From Girardinichthys multiradiatus (lineage: Eukaryota; Chordata; Actinopteri; Cyprinodontiformes; Goodeidae), in assembly GCF_021462225.1 (NCBI RefSeq), contig NC_061796.1, forward strand, positions 46,625,391-46,689,390: 64,000 nt of DNA, given 5' to 3'. Positions 11,641 through 24,700 of this stretch are shown here, in pieces. The translations under genes were made by a program, and so were the position numbers. The notes beneath the pieces are model-generated. The model was not told the origin of the DNA. It made no database searches and saw nothing but the letters and a program-made list of their open reading frames with translations. Each line of letters opens with the position of its first letter. The stretch's first letter is position 1.

Positions 11641-12350
11641 GGTTCAAGGTGAGCCGAGCCGTGTCGTTCCGTGCTGCAGCGGAAGCGAGCCAGCCGAAGG
11701 TTAGACGGCTTTTTGAACCTGAATCAGGAGTGAAGTCAACACGTGTCCGGAGCAGGACGGAGTTTGGGTTTATGATGCGCTTCTGTCGGTGTGAACCTGC
11801 AGATCAGACTGAATGATCTAATCTGTTTATGGTGTTGCTGAGTTGAACATGGTGATGTTTTCGAGACAAAGTCAAACCCGGTTCTTCCTGTTCGCCTCCA
11901 TACGAATCGAGCTGAAAACGAGCCCAGATTCTGGTTCTCATCTTTGCAGGTTTCCACGCATCCTCAGATTCTAACCAAAACGCGATCGGTGGTGAAAATA
12001 GACCAGCGCGTTTTCTGTCCTCACGACTTTTGCTTTTTCTACGCAGAATAAAAAAAATGATGCGACGCGCGGCTCGGACGCGGGTTTGGAGTCCGCGCAG
12101 AGGACGTCAGGTCGGGTCAGATGAGCGCGGAGCGGGAGCCGCAGATGGAAAAAACAGATGGAGTGAGAAGCGGCGGAGAGAGCGACATTTTTGGACGGTG
12201 CCGTATTCCAGCAGATGAAACGGGTTAGCAGGCGCGGTGGAGCTCTGCGACTGATCCACTGCAGCACCGGTTGGCAGAGTGCGAGAGGGGGAGTGAGGAG
12301 AGAGGAGAGAGGGAGACTAGCTGGGAATGATCGCTGAGAGGGGTGAGGGA
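11641..12350 (-). promoter_or_regulatory. candidate GABA-B1b promoter, GC-rich with CRE-like site
   Basis: The 700 bp upstream of the 1b start codon are richer in G, C and CpG than the intron around them, most clearly at 12050-12300. A CRE-like core GACGTCA occurs at 12103-12109 (seven of eight bases of the palindrome TGACGTCA). I see no clear TATA box. Mammalian GABBR1b promoters are GC-rich and reported to respond to CREB/ATF4 factors, so position and composition fit. The transcription start is not determined. Confidence 0.55.
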
Positions 12351-14465
12351 GGGGGAGGCAGGGAGGCTCTTTCTCTGATGAATTACACGCTCACTTCAGG
12401 TTGTTTAAGGGTGATAGATTATCGCATCGTTTCCTGAGTTTTTAATGAAATGTCTAAAATTCTCCGATCAAAATACGGTCAGATTACAGTACCGAGGCCC
12501 CCTGCGCCTCCAGAGCTCGCATCTTTGCAGCTGGGTTCAGGAGCAATGTTACCATCTGGAGCTCATCAATGCATTTTCTTTCTCTAATTGGATTGTTTTT
12601 AGGGAACACTGAATGCCGGTTTTATCTCTGGTCTCTGTTGTCAATAGCATTTAAGATTAATTATCTTGCTAGAACATATGAACCAGTTCAAGTTCGAGTG
12701 AGGAGTAAACTGTATTTTTTATCTTTGCTGACAATAAGCAAGAGACTACTTAGAACATTTGGGACAAAAACATTTTACTTACAATCACAAATACTATTAA
12801 TATTTCTATCATTAAGTTAAAAAACTTTCCATTATTTGTTGGCTTTTTAAAAATCAGAAAAAACTAAAATATTAATTTCACCAAATATTTCTAAAATTGT
12901 TCCAAAAAACCCTTTTCTTTCTAATTGTGTTAAATGGTTTCTATAATATTCTTATTATTTATGCTGACAACAAAAGGCAAACATTATTTTCCCTGATAAC
13001 TGGCATACATTTATTGACTGAATTTAAAAAAGTCTCTCTCCCAAGGCAGCAAATTATAAAAAGACTTTTGAAAGACTTCCCACTGAGCATTTCAAAGGTT
13101 TAAAGGTGGAAGGGGCTGAAAATAACTAAACATATAAACTGCCCACAGACATCTAGGCTAATATCACGTTAAATTTGATCTAAAAGGGACATTTTAATGG
13201 ATGCCTCAGGTATTTTAAATGTAAAATAGATCTCTAGTTTTAGCCAAGAATAATTAAATAACATGTATATAAAGCTCTCCAACAGAGTATGTCAGTGAAC
13301 AGCTGGTTATAGTTGGAAATCAGGATTCATGCTAATTAATTAATATTTTTTCTCATTTTTTTCAATCCTCCATGATTTTCAGGAGGCACTTTCAGTGCAA
13401 ATTGTGATTTTAACCAAAAACTTGTTTTTCTGAGAGTTTTGTTGAACTTTGAATTGAACATTGAATCTAAACGGAGTCCACATCACTGTAGAAACATTAG
13501 ACAGTTTTCTATTGGGGAGTGAACGGCTGCTATAAAATGAAAAACTTCTAAGAATGACTTTTACTTCCGAAATCAGCCAGAAAAGATTTAGTTGTTTTTT
13601 TTCTCGAGAACAAAATTCATTCTCTGCTGCTTGGTTTTCATACGGTTATGCTGTTACACATTCATCCTCATTCTGCAACCTTCCTGTCCCTCTCTGGTCT
13701 TGTATTTAAAAAAAAAAAAAAAAAACAAGCATAACTGCACAGGCATCATCTTCATTTACAGAAGTAAAGCGTTTCTCAGTTCTGGTTGTGCTTAAATAAA
13801 TCCTGGATTTCATGGAAGCAGAGCACCAACATCTGAGTGGTTTAAAAGTGATGAAAATGAAAGTTTTGGTCTTAATGTGATTGCGTTCCATTCAGTTTCA
13901 TACTTTTTCAAATTATTCACAACAATAGCAGAAAAACATGTAAATGAAGACAGCTTTAATGTAAACTCCATTCCATATTAAAATACAGTTTAATAATTAT
14001 CTAATTACCATGGTAACTGACCAATGATGCCTGCTATAAAAGTTAAAGGCCTTCTTACAAAAGGAAAAATGATAAATGAATGTGATTTATTTCAGTTGTA
14101 ATCACACTGAACTGAACTTGGATCTGGTGGTCATGAAGGAGTGGATGTAATCAACACTCAGTCTTAGTTTAAAGGAAAAACAGCCTCCGTTTATTCTGGG
14201 CTTCTACATATCAGGGTATAAAAAGGAGCTGGTCTTTGCTGCACTCTAAAGTTCATTAACTCTCACCTCAAGTGGATAAAAACACAGTCAATATCATTAT
14301 TATCAAATAAGCAAGAATAAAATCTGAAAGCTGTGCATGAAAGATCCAACAGCTCATAGATCTGCTTTTAGCAGCTATAACTGACAATATGTTTTCTGTG
14401 TCCAACTTTATCTTATGTCACTTATTGAGGATGAATTTTTCACCAATGTTTTTTAAAACATTGCC
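12351..14465. other. gabbr1 intron, AT-rich, no feature recognised
   Basis: Strongly AT-rich intronic DNA upstream of the 1b promoter region. It includes an 18-A run at 13708-13725, which could be the tail of an unrecognised retroposon. No exon or named repeat was recognised. Confidence 0.45.
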
Positions 14466-14469
14466 TCAG

Positions 14470-15650
14470 TTCATTGAGGTTTGCAGACAGTTTCTGCTCT
14501 GCTTTATTATTTCAGTCAGGTTGAGCCCTGGACTTTGATTGGACCTTTGCAACAACTTGATTCTTTTCATTTACAGCTTCTCTGTTGTAGACTTGCTGAT
14601 GTCTTTGGGATCATTGATGACCCAGATCAGGCCAAGCTTGGTAGATAGAGGAGCTTATAGTCGAATTAATGACTCCGATGTGCCCAGGTTCTGTGACTGT
14701 AAAGCAGGCCCATATCACCATTCCTCTTCCACTGTGCTACACAGTTGGCATCAAGTGTTCTATGTTGCATTTGGTTTTCTTCAATCATGGTGCTGTGCAT
14801 CATCTACTCATCTGTCCAAAGGACATTGTTCCAGAAGGCAATTTGTTGCAGCAGTGGTTGTTTTAAAGTGCATTATAAATAAAGAAGTAGCAGTAGTAGT
14901 AGTAGTAATAGTAGTAGTAATAGTAGTAGTAAGTGTTGTTCTTCACTTAAATGCAGCTTTGCGAACCTAAGTTATGCAGCCATGTTGTTTTAAACAGAAC
15001 ATGCTTTCTCCTTCCATCCTTCAGCCATACCAGTTTCATGTTTTTCTAACTGACCGGTCATGAACTTTAACCTTTAACCTGCTAACAGAGATCTGTAGAG
15101 TCTGAGATGGAGCTTTTAGATTTTTTTGTAATTTCTCGGTGTATTTCATGCTCTGTCCTAAGGCAGAATTTTCTGAGACATCCACTCCTGGAAGCTCCTG
15201 GCAGCTGTTGTAAATGTTTTACACGTGTGAATATTTTTTCTCTGCAAAATTATGAACTTAAAATATTTTGAAAATGGTTTTGAAACCCTTCCCTGATTAA
15301 TAGGCATCATTTATTGTTTCTCTAAGGTTTTTGCTGATGGCTTTCTGACTTGGCCTTTGGTTTACACACACCTGTATAAACAGGTTTAAACTCCTGCTTC
15401 ATAGAGATGTTCACATTGATGACGATCAGTAGATCAAGTATATCTAATTTCCTCCAACTTGCTGCTTTCCCATTTGTCATTTTGGATTTATGTTTGTTTA
15501 ATAAATGTCTGGAATCTGTTGTGTGTTTTGCACACTTGATGTCATATTAAAATCATTTTAGAACCTGGTGAAGACCAGATTCATCTTTTTCCATGACTCT
15601 ATGTACTTTTGAGTAAAAGGTCTTTGAATATACTGAAACATTTTTTTTCC
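14470..15650 (-). mobile_element. degraded Tc1-type element (same family as 37820-40680)
   Basis: The order of sequence blocks (GACTTTGATTGG, TTCTCTGTTGTAGACTTGCTG, CCCAGGTTCTG, GCCCATATCACCATTCCTC, CATCTGTCCAAAGGACATT, and ACACACACCTGT further right) matches the remnant at 37820-40680. On the minus strand part of it resembles the GGGS.M.WA / FAASGPG block of Tc1 transposases, heavily decayed. An (AGT)n run lies inside at 14885-14932. Confidence 0.55.
14885..14932. repeat. (AGT)n microsatellite
   Basis: Imperfect trinucleotide repeat of AGT units with single AAT interruptions. Confidence 0.93.
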
Positions 15651-17160
15651 ATTCTCTCGGGTAATATATACTCTCACATGCTAAGGAGCTACATGACCTG
15701 TTAACTACCGAGTCGTGTCTAAAGGTACCTGGTGGGATTTCTTTATGAGATAATTAGTTGTAAGGAGATGCGTTGATGATTCTTAGAGCTTTTGGCAACA
15801 GATAAATGTCATCATGAACGACTGGAGGAGACTATATGACAAAGAAAACCAAGAAGAGAGAAGTGGAGTGGAGAGGAGAGGGCGAGTGGAAATCTGAACC
15901 GATGAATCCACAAAACCTTGCAGCGATACACCAGCTTGCCTGTTTGGAGCTTTATGGCACCCTCATTATTTTTTCAGCAACACTATGAGCCAAAACACAC
16001 CTCCAGGCTGCATTTGACTAAAAAACACAGTGATGGATTGCTGCATGACATGAGCTATAATGCAACAGCCTTGCAACAAATTATTTTTCATGAAGGTTTT
16101 AATGCTTGTGAAGGAGCAGAGAGTTGCTAGTTTGATTTTACTGATTTGCTTCAGGTCAGATTCCTGGCCTAAAATGCCTGAAAATTCATCAGTTCTAGCT
16201 TTTAAATGTGGAAATCTTCTGGTTAATTTACATTTTGACTGGTTGTCAAAACAAGACAATTACAAGGTTTACATTTAAATACAATTTAATTCTGAGTTAA
16301 TGTTATTCTCAGTGCTGTTTTTGTGCGGTAAATCAATACAAAACACCTCTGATCTGTTAGGTGCTTTACTAATTCATATTTCAGCCCAGCATCTTCTCCA
16401 CAACCAACTTGATGAAATGTTACAGAAGCTGCTTTGACAAATCAGAATAAAATTTGGTGCACAGCATCAATCATAGCTGGGTTTATTTGCCCTCATCTCT
16501 GACTGACAGGAGGGGCGGCAGCCTTGTAGGCCAGTTAGGTGTTGATGAGCAGGAGGCTGGAGTCTCTGCACGCAAGCTGTTCACATTCAGCACAAACTCT
16601 GAATCTCTGACCCATAAACACATTCGAAACCAGGCCTTTAAAACTGAATGATCACACAGCTGCTTTTTATTCCTGCTCTGCTCTAAAATTAGCAACTAGT
16701 TTGTCTTAAAATGAGACATCAGCAAAACTGCAGAGATGTCAGGGTTTGATTTTAAAATCCATGCAGTGAAAACAGACGCATTAATACTGGCAAATGTTCA
16801 GCTTTTATAAAGGGGTTCTGTTTCTATGCACAGATTGTAATTCTATAGTTATGCAGAGATTGGACTCTTTTTACCCCTTTTTGACTGCTCACTTTGGGGA
16901 GACCCATCTAGCACAGCATTGCCATATAAGCAACTTTGTCACTATATCTTGCACATTACTGGCTTGACTTCTTTAAAACGCAATTACTGACAAATATACC
17001 AATTATTTTTTGTCTTATTGAAGATTTTTGGAGACTGTGATAAAAAGTAAGCATTGTTCTTAATCTCCTCAATAAGCAGCCATGGGCTCCAAGGACCCCT
17101 CAGTTGTTCTAGAGCACTCATAGGAGGCCCAGTCCCAGGGGTCCCTCCCAGCTGCAGTTA
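15651..17160. other. intron, no feature recognised
   Basis: AT-rich intronic DNA without a recognised exon or repeat family. Confidence 0.4.
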
Positions 17161-17164
17161 GAAC

Positions 17165-17790
17165 AGGAGATGTTCTGCCCCTCTGCATCTAGGGCCAGAC
17201 TGGTTAACATCATATTTAGAGCATTTTTACTCACTTTCTGTCTCTTCCAAACACAATATTCTTTTTCACTACAGCATCTCTTACAATTTCATGTAAAAAT
17301 GTCCAATTGTTGGAAACAATATTCTAGCATGCTCCTGTGTCCAACCAGTCTTCTGCTTGGCTCCCGGCTCTGTGTCAGTGGCACCAATAAAAGCCGCTCT
17401 CCCCACAATCCTGGTAAACTTTCGTTCCTGCAGCTATCCTTCCGTCACACATCACACTCATCCTACAATCTCTTCTTTATTGCTTATTGCTTCGGATGTT
17501 CATCCACAGGTACTGAAACTCACCATCCACCTTCGGCAGCTCTACCTCTAGCAGCTTCACTGCTCCATCTGTCTTACTCTCTTTCAAGCATTGTGCCTCT
17601 CATTCCTCCTACCTACAGAGCATACCTCCACTACTCCAGTCTCACTTTCGCCTGCATTCTGCTCTCACTAAAGATTACAATATCGTCTGCAAACGTTATA
17701 CTAAATTCCACCTCGTGTATAAACTCATCTGCCATCTTACCAATCTTAAAGCAAACAGGATTTGGTTTTTCTATTTATTTTCAGAAAAAC
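17165..17790 (-). mobile_element. LINE reverse-transcriptase remnant with FADD motif (RTE-like)
   Basis: Minus-strand translation near 17725-17640 reads EFSITFADDIVIFSESRMQ, containing the FADD catalytic motif of reverse transcriptase. It continues into a decayed C-terminal part (RLE.WRYAL). The arrangement resembles fish RTE/I-type LINE open reading frames. Multiple stops make it a fragment. The long plus-strand frame across the same bases is only its antisense shadow. Confidence 0.65.
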
Positions 17791-17794
17791 AGAA

Positions 17795-18530
17795 TTTAGG
17801 GTTTTTATTAGCTGTAAACATACATCAAAAAAATCCTTGCAGGCTTCGGGAGAGCTAGTGCGGGGGGTGCACGCTGGACAGGTGGTCAAGGGGCAATTAA
17901 CAGAAATTAATATTTAAATATATGATTCTAAGAGTAATAAGTTTATATAAATTTTACATTCAGAATTGCTTTACAAAAACAAATCAACTTTTGGTGAAAC
18001 CAGCATTAAAGTCACATTTCAGCATATAATGTTTTCAGCTGATATTTCTCTAAATTATGTTCAACATTTTCATTGGTAGAGAAAGAAACCTATTTTCTAT
18101 TTGTAGAAATTTTAATTTTGACAGTTTTCTTAGAAATTAATTGAAGAAGTTGGACCAAAATATGTCTCAATGACATTATCAGTGGAAATAAAGAGACTAA
18201 AATTGGTTCTTTGTTGTCTGTTAAAATGGCTCAGTGCGGGACTGAAACTGCGTGAAAAAGCAGCCAAAGTCCAAAGAAAATAAATATTTCAAAGACTGGA
18301 GAACTGCAACCATACCCCATAGTTAAAAAAAAGCCTGAGTGCTCCAGTGGAAAACATGAATTTATTTTTATTGAAGGTTTGTGTTTCCTACATTGCAGTC
18401 ATTATAAAAAAAAAATGAGTTTTCCAGCAGAAACATAAATTTCTGTTTTGTGATAATGCTTCACTTTTTCTCTTCAAAGACCAGGATTGATAAGAATCCT
18501 TCCTTTTAGAGATTTATTGGCCACTGACTC
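17795..18530. other. intron, no feature recognised
   Basis: AT-rich noncoding sequence. A short GC-rich patch at 17840-17895 resembles a LINE or SINE 3' fragment but is too short to name. Confidence 0.4.
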
Positions 18531-19160
18531 AGAAAGAATCGTATTCCTCTGCTGACGTGGTGGAGGATCCTCCAGCAGGAGATGGGAGAAGCTTCCTGAC
18601 CTCCTTTTCTCTTTCTGTTCAAACTGCAACACTGAAATAAACTACAAAGTTACAAAATCAATGATGATGATTGCTGTGCTCCATTGTATGCGCTTCTTTC
18701 TGCAGCTCCTCTCTTAGTGCTCTAATTACAACGAAGCTCCCTTTTTTTAAATTACTTATAGCTCCAATTGAGGAGACCATTATTACCCCAGTCTAAATTA
18801 AAAATTCTCCGTATTTGAGCTGTGGAATGGGGCCATTATATAACCCTGGTTCATTACCAAGATCTCATCATCTGGAAATCTCTGTGTAACAGAGAGCTAT
18901 TCAGATCCAGCTGCTAACAAGCCATCACAGGCTGACGCGAGTGCCGTGATCATCTCTGGCATTTGCCTTCCTCTTCCACCTCCTCTTCCTCTCCACCACC
19001 CTATGACCCATCCAACACTCTATCAATTATTCAGCTGTGAACTTTATCTGCTGCTTCTCTCCACGAGCCTGCAGCCAACACCAGCAAGAAGCAACAGTGC
19101 AGCATTAACGGCCCTCATGGTGGCAAACGCCTCGTGGAGAGAAGACGATTAGCTGTGACC
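18530..19160. other. candidate conserved noncoding segment in the intron
   Basis: A repeat-free stretch with higher sequence complexity than its surroundings and several homeodomain-type TAATTA, AATTACTTA and CAATTG motifs (about 18720-18850). No coding signal is convincing. The call rests on composition and motif density only. Confidence 0.25.
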
Positions 19161-20820
19161 CGGTCTGAGAAAGGATGCAACGGAGGCTGCAGAGCTGTAA
19201 CATTAGCTGCTTTAATGAGCTCCTTTTACTCTACATGTGTTTCTGTCTGCAGTTTGCATCCATGAGATTAATTACCTGTTTTCCTCCTGAAGGATGCAAG
19301 TTTAACACAATGGAAGATATTCTCCTCCAGCTGGGAAGCACGTGTTATTCTGACAGCGATTCAAATCAGAGAGGAAAAAGCTCTGACAAATCATGTTGTA
19401 TAAAAATCAATGTTGCTCTTCCCCAAGATGCTGATATTTATAGATGTAAGGTTTCTGCACAAAGCTGGCAGCAGAAACAGATTTGGTTATGCAGATATCA
19501 GACGTTGGGCAGCTTTAACATCAAATCTGTATCTACTCTCACTCTTTTATCAGATTAGAAATCAGATTTATACCTAACTGGGAATAATATTAGAAACTGC
19601 AAATCTTAGGAGCAAACATTCGAGCTGTAAAAATAGTTTACCTGGTATTACCTATTTAAAAAATCCTCTTAGTTTGCTAAAGTATCAAGATAGCATCTTG
19701 TAGCAGCAGATATGGTATTTGCATCATTCTGCAGTAGTTTTGGGCTGGTCTTTTTAAAACCTTGTGGTTTTATCAAGGATTTGTATCGTCATTCTATATT
19801 TAGATGACCCTAAATGAAAGCAATCTCAAATAAATTATGGTTTTTTAAAATAGTCAATTTTCAAATTCAGTTTAATTTGAGTTAAATGTTAAAGAAATTC
19901 CAGCAAATGGTTTTATTTGATTTCTTCTTAGCATTGGACTTTCCCTCCCCCACCTGTTGCTGTGAGGTGTAAGTCAGTAGTGTATCGTTACCGAATGAAG
20001 AAAATTCTTAATTCTCCCTCATTAAAACAAAGAAAATGCTGAAAAACTGCCAGTTGCATATTTACCTGCAGCCGAAAATAAACAAACAATAATGTAAACG
20101 TTAGCTGTGGTAAATTGTTGTCATGGGTTTATTTATTTATTTATTTATGAATTTTATCATTGCTGGATTTAAATTCAGATGTGAGGGAGAATGCAGTAGG
20201 ACTACTAGTTGCTCCAGTCAGTCCTCTGGGAATTGTCCAAAACATTTATCTTTTTACCCAGAAAAACCCATCAAGATCTCTAGTACTTTATGGTCACCCT
20301 GTTTTATTAGAAGCATTTGCAGAAAGCATTGAACTGCAGCCTGCTGCAGGTTTTCTCCTGGTGCCGATAAACATTTAACCAGCAGGCAGGCAGAGGCATC
20401 ATGAGACTTACTCTACAGTCACAACCATGGTCCCGCTGTTTTATTGTATTAAAACAAAATTCTTAAGCAAAAAATGGAGCAAATTTGAGTTTTTAATTTG
20501 ATCCAAAGTCTTATGTATGGACATCAGAGCGGTGGAAATCCTAAATACTCAGACAGATTAAACACCAGAATAATGTTGTGGTTCTCCAAACAACAGGCTT
20601 CATCTGAGAATATTAGTTTTTGTTTTGATTGTTTTGTTTTACTGTTAATCAAGTCACTTTAGGAGTCTCATAAGCTGGAGTTTACTGGTTAAATACAAGC
20701 TGTGAAAAAGTGATTGCCAGTTGCCAGATTTGTTCTGTTTTTTGGGACACTTAGATGATTCTGAAAATCAAAAAGAATTTATATCTCACAAAGATAATCC
20801 GAGTAAATAAAAAAGCAGTT
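19161..20820. other. intron, no feature recognised
   Basis: Intronic DNA without a recognised exon. No mobile element was identified. Confidence 0.4.
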
Positions 20821-20824
20821 TTCA

Positions 20825-21795
20825 AATGAGGATTTTATTGTTTAAGGGAAAGAAGCTTTCCAGACCAACCTGACCCTATGGGAGAAAGTAATAGGCTCCT
20901 TGCTAAATCATGAATGAATGAGTTTTAATTTTAAGGCCAGGCCCAGTTACAGTCAGAGCTGTAGAATTAAGAAACCCCTCAACAGAACCTGTCTGACAAC
21001 ATGAAGTAGGCTAAAAGATCTTAAAAAGCAACTTCTCATGATCTGAAGAAAATCAAAGACAGGTGAGAAACAAATCTATCTATAGTCTGGAAAAGGTTAA
21101 CAAGATGTTTCTAATGCTTTGAGACTCCAGAGAACCACAATAGGAATCATCATCCACAAATGGAGAAAACATGGAACAGTGGTGAACCTTTCCATGAGTG
21201 TCCAGCCAACCAAAATTTCACCAAGAACATCCAGGAGGTCCCAGAACAAAACCTAAAGCTTTGCAGGCCTCTCTGGTTTAGTTAAGATCAGATTTCACGA
21301 TTCAACAATAAGAGAGAGAGACTGAGCTAAAATTACCTCCATGGGAGACTTCCAAGGCCAGACCCACTGCTGACCCAAAAGAACACAAAGGCCCGAACAT
21401 CTTGATGATCGCTAAGACTTTTGGGAAAATATCCTGAGGACTGACGAGACAAAGGGGGCATTTTGCAAGGTGTGCGTCCTGTTACATCTTCTGTAAAGCT
21501 AACAACAGATCATGCCAACAGACAAGCATGGTGGTGGTAGTGTGATGCTCTGGGCTACTTTGCTGCTTCACCGCCTGGATGACTTGCTGTATTTGATGGA
21601 ACCATGAATTCTGCTCTCTAGTAGAAAATCCTGAAGAATATCCAGCCAGACGTTTGTGACCTTAAACAGGCTGTTCATGCTGGAAAACCGTTCAATGTGG
21701 CTCAATTTGAAAAATTGTGCAAAGAAGAGTGGGTCTGAATTCCTCCACGGTGATGGAAAAGACTCATTACTTGGTAACAATTGATTGCAGTTGTT
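20825..21795 (+). mobile_element. degraded Tc1/mariner transposon
   Basis: The frame at about 21515-21660 reads KHGGGSVMLWATLLLHRLDDL and then NIQPDVCDLKQ. Upstream pieces (HHPQMEKTWNS-like, and EFQGQ.HC.PKRTQ around 21340-21400) match other fish Tc1/mariner copies, including the one at 61300-61900. Many stops. Plus strand. Confidence 0.65.
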
Positions 21796-21799
21796 GCTG

Positions 21800-24700
21800 C
21801 CGAGGCTGGAACAGCCAGTCTTTGGGTTTAGCCCGTTTTACTTTTTCACCAGTTGGTTTAGCCCGTTTTACTTTTTCAACTGTTGGTTTCTTTTCTTTTA
21901 TTTATCACATATTAAAATTTGTTTTATGCTCTGAAGCATCAAACTATGACAAAAAAACAAAACTTTTCACAGCGCTGTAGCTGTTCTAAATCACCAACGA
22001 GGAGCACACAGTGGGCTCTTCATTTCATCCAAAAAATAATGCAACTTCACCACAAACTGAATCCTGACTCTCTTTTTGCCTCCAGAAATATTGATTTCCA
22101 GCCAACCTTTTCTTAAGATAAAGGGAAAAGCTGAGAAAAATGTGAGCATTATTATAGGAATGTATCTAAGTATTTTATTTACATGTGAATCTCACTCATA
22201 TGTTTTAAATTTAGCAGAAAAACATAATTCTAAAGGATTACATTTGAGTCTGAGGTTGACCGTGAAAGTATTATTCCGCTGACTGTTTTTGTATTAAATC
22301 TGCTCCTTTCTGCGTGGACTCCATCAGAGCGTTCAGCAGCAGTTACTCATTTTAGCTCCACATGACAGCATCATTTTCCAAAGAGCTTCTCCTCATTTCA
22401 GGAGGATTTCTGAGAAATGCAGGAGTTCAGGTCATGTTACTGTCTGGACTTTCTGATTGAAGGCTTTGGGTGTTTTTGGGTTTGTTATTGTGGCGTCTCT
22501 GAAGATCCACGGCTGTTCTCTTCCCTCTGTTTCTGGTGTCCTTACAAGCAACAGATCTGGGGTTCCTCGGTTTACAGGCCTTGTTATTTAATCAACTGTG
22601 AAGTACTGCCGCATCACGGCCCAATTCTGGTGTTTGTCCTTATTTTGCTTCAGACAATTGGTTTAGAGACGTCCTGCGTCCTCGTCTAGACAGGCTGTTT
22701 TTCTCAGACGAGTTTCTCAGATTGGATCTTTGTGTTTTTCAATCACTAAATAATGTATCTGATGAAGTTGCTTCTGTTTTTAACTAAATGTTTTCTGTTC
22801 TATAATCTGCCTGTCAAAAAACTTTGATTCAACCATTCTTTGTGGATAGCAACAATCTGACTTCTGACACATTATGCATCACAGTGTGAAAGTACCATTC
22901 AGTCCCTCCCTTTTCTGTGTCTTCCTTCCAAGCCGCCAATCATTTTGAATTCGCTGAAAAATAATCTTGATCAACAGGTCTGCAGGCTTTCTTTTGCATT
23001 TGTGCTGCTTTTTCACTTGTTTTCAATCCATTCTGTTTTATCGTGAATATTTTTTGTTTCATAAGCTGCTGAACTGTGAATCTAATTATTGAGGCATAAA
23101 ACCCAAAGAGAGAACCAGTGTTGTGTGGACGTGAGAACAAGAACCACGTTTAAACTGCAGCCTGTCACAACCAGACAGTTCATTTTATTTTTTAGTTTAA
23201 CCGTTTGCAAAGTGTTTCCTGACAACTGGACCGATGGTTTGTTAATGTTTTATGAGGAACTTCAATTAATCTTTTGCATCAGCAGAAAGATACCATGGAT
23301 CAACATGAATATTATGAACCGTTTCCAATTTTCACAGTTTTGATTATTTCCAGGTTTACAGAAAAGACTTAACAAAGATTGTTGAGCTCTCAGACATTTA
23401 AGGGAGGATTAATTGGCACAGTAGAGCATGTGGCTTTTAAAAAGGGCTAAGGGTTGGGGTTAGCTAAGCTAAAAATAAATATTTCTTTAAGTTGGAAGAA
23501 ACCATCAATGATCATAGTTCTTTTTTCAAAAGAAACCCAGTACTTAGACGTTTGTTCACTGTCTGGATATGTTTGTTGGAAAGCTTTGGATGGCAAGGGG
23601 GTCTAAAGTGAACCCTCCACTGCCACGCCTCTGAGACAACGAACAACGCAGCGCCAGCGCCGTATCAGCTGCATTTCATGGGGCTAGCTGGTTTTACAGC
23701 TCCAGTTTGTAAGGCAGCATTAAAGACCAACTGGCTCACAGTTAAGACAAACAGACACTGAGACTGCCGTGGCGTGGTGCGTCACGGCATTACATCATTT
23801 CCTGTCAATAGCTCACACTCAACGGGTCGTGCTGAAGTAGGCCGAGCCTGATCAGAACACTGGACATCAGTCCAATCGTAGATCCTTCAATAGCAGGGAC
23901 ACTTGAAACTGACAAGGCATCAAATGTCACTGCTGTGTTTAACCCTTCAGAACCCTCTATGGTTCTACTCCACGCATCCTTTGTTGCTGCTATGCTGGCT
24001 TGATATTCAAGCTGACGTGCAGAATATCGCTAGCTCTATTTGTGATTTAGCTCAGAGAGCAGCTCATCTTTCCTGCTTTATGACTGAGATGTGAAATATG
24101 GTATAGATTAAAGTCCTAAACATGTTCCTATTAAAATGTAGAATCTTTGTAGGATTTAAAAGTGTAGAACTGCAGTGACATCTAGTGGAAACAAAATAAC
24201 AGTTTGGATCTGAACATTAACCATGATCCTCCTCCAGGTTAGAAGCATTATTTGGTCTGGTTTGTCTCTTCTGAGCTTCTGTAAGAACTCAGTGTTGATG
24301 GCTAGAAGGCTCACTCCGCTGTGTGTGGATGTTATTTAAAGAGATGTCCGCAAGTCAGTTTCCCAAGTCAAGTCTGTAAATACTGAAATAAATATCTAGT
24401 CTGCCTCCAACCCTTCATGGTTGTAGGTCAGGGGATCAAATCCTGCGCTGTTTGTCCTTAGTGCTGCTGTAATGTTCATGAAAGAGCTGAAATTATTGAC
24501 CAGCTCTTTAGAATGAACGACGGAAACTTGGACTCCTACCAGGTCCAGAATTCACTGGAGAATGTGTTTCTAGTCGGGCCTGGAAATGGGCTGGGATCCA
24601 CCAAGAGAAGATGGTTAATGTTTCTAGTAGAGTCCTGGATAAGTTTCCTTCCTCGACCTGTTAACCCCTCAACCCGACTTTTTAAATTTGATAAATGACT

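Noticed and set aside
14539..14970. 143-codon plus-strand frame
   Set aside because: It lies across a decayed Tc1-type element and ends in a Val-rich run caused by the AGT microsatellite.
17170..17799. 209-codon plus-strand open frame
   Set aside because: It is antisense to the LINE reverse-transcriptase remnant, whose minus strand holds the FADD motif; no protein similarity of its own.
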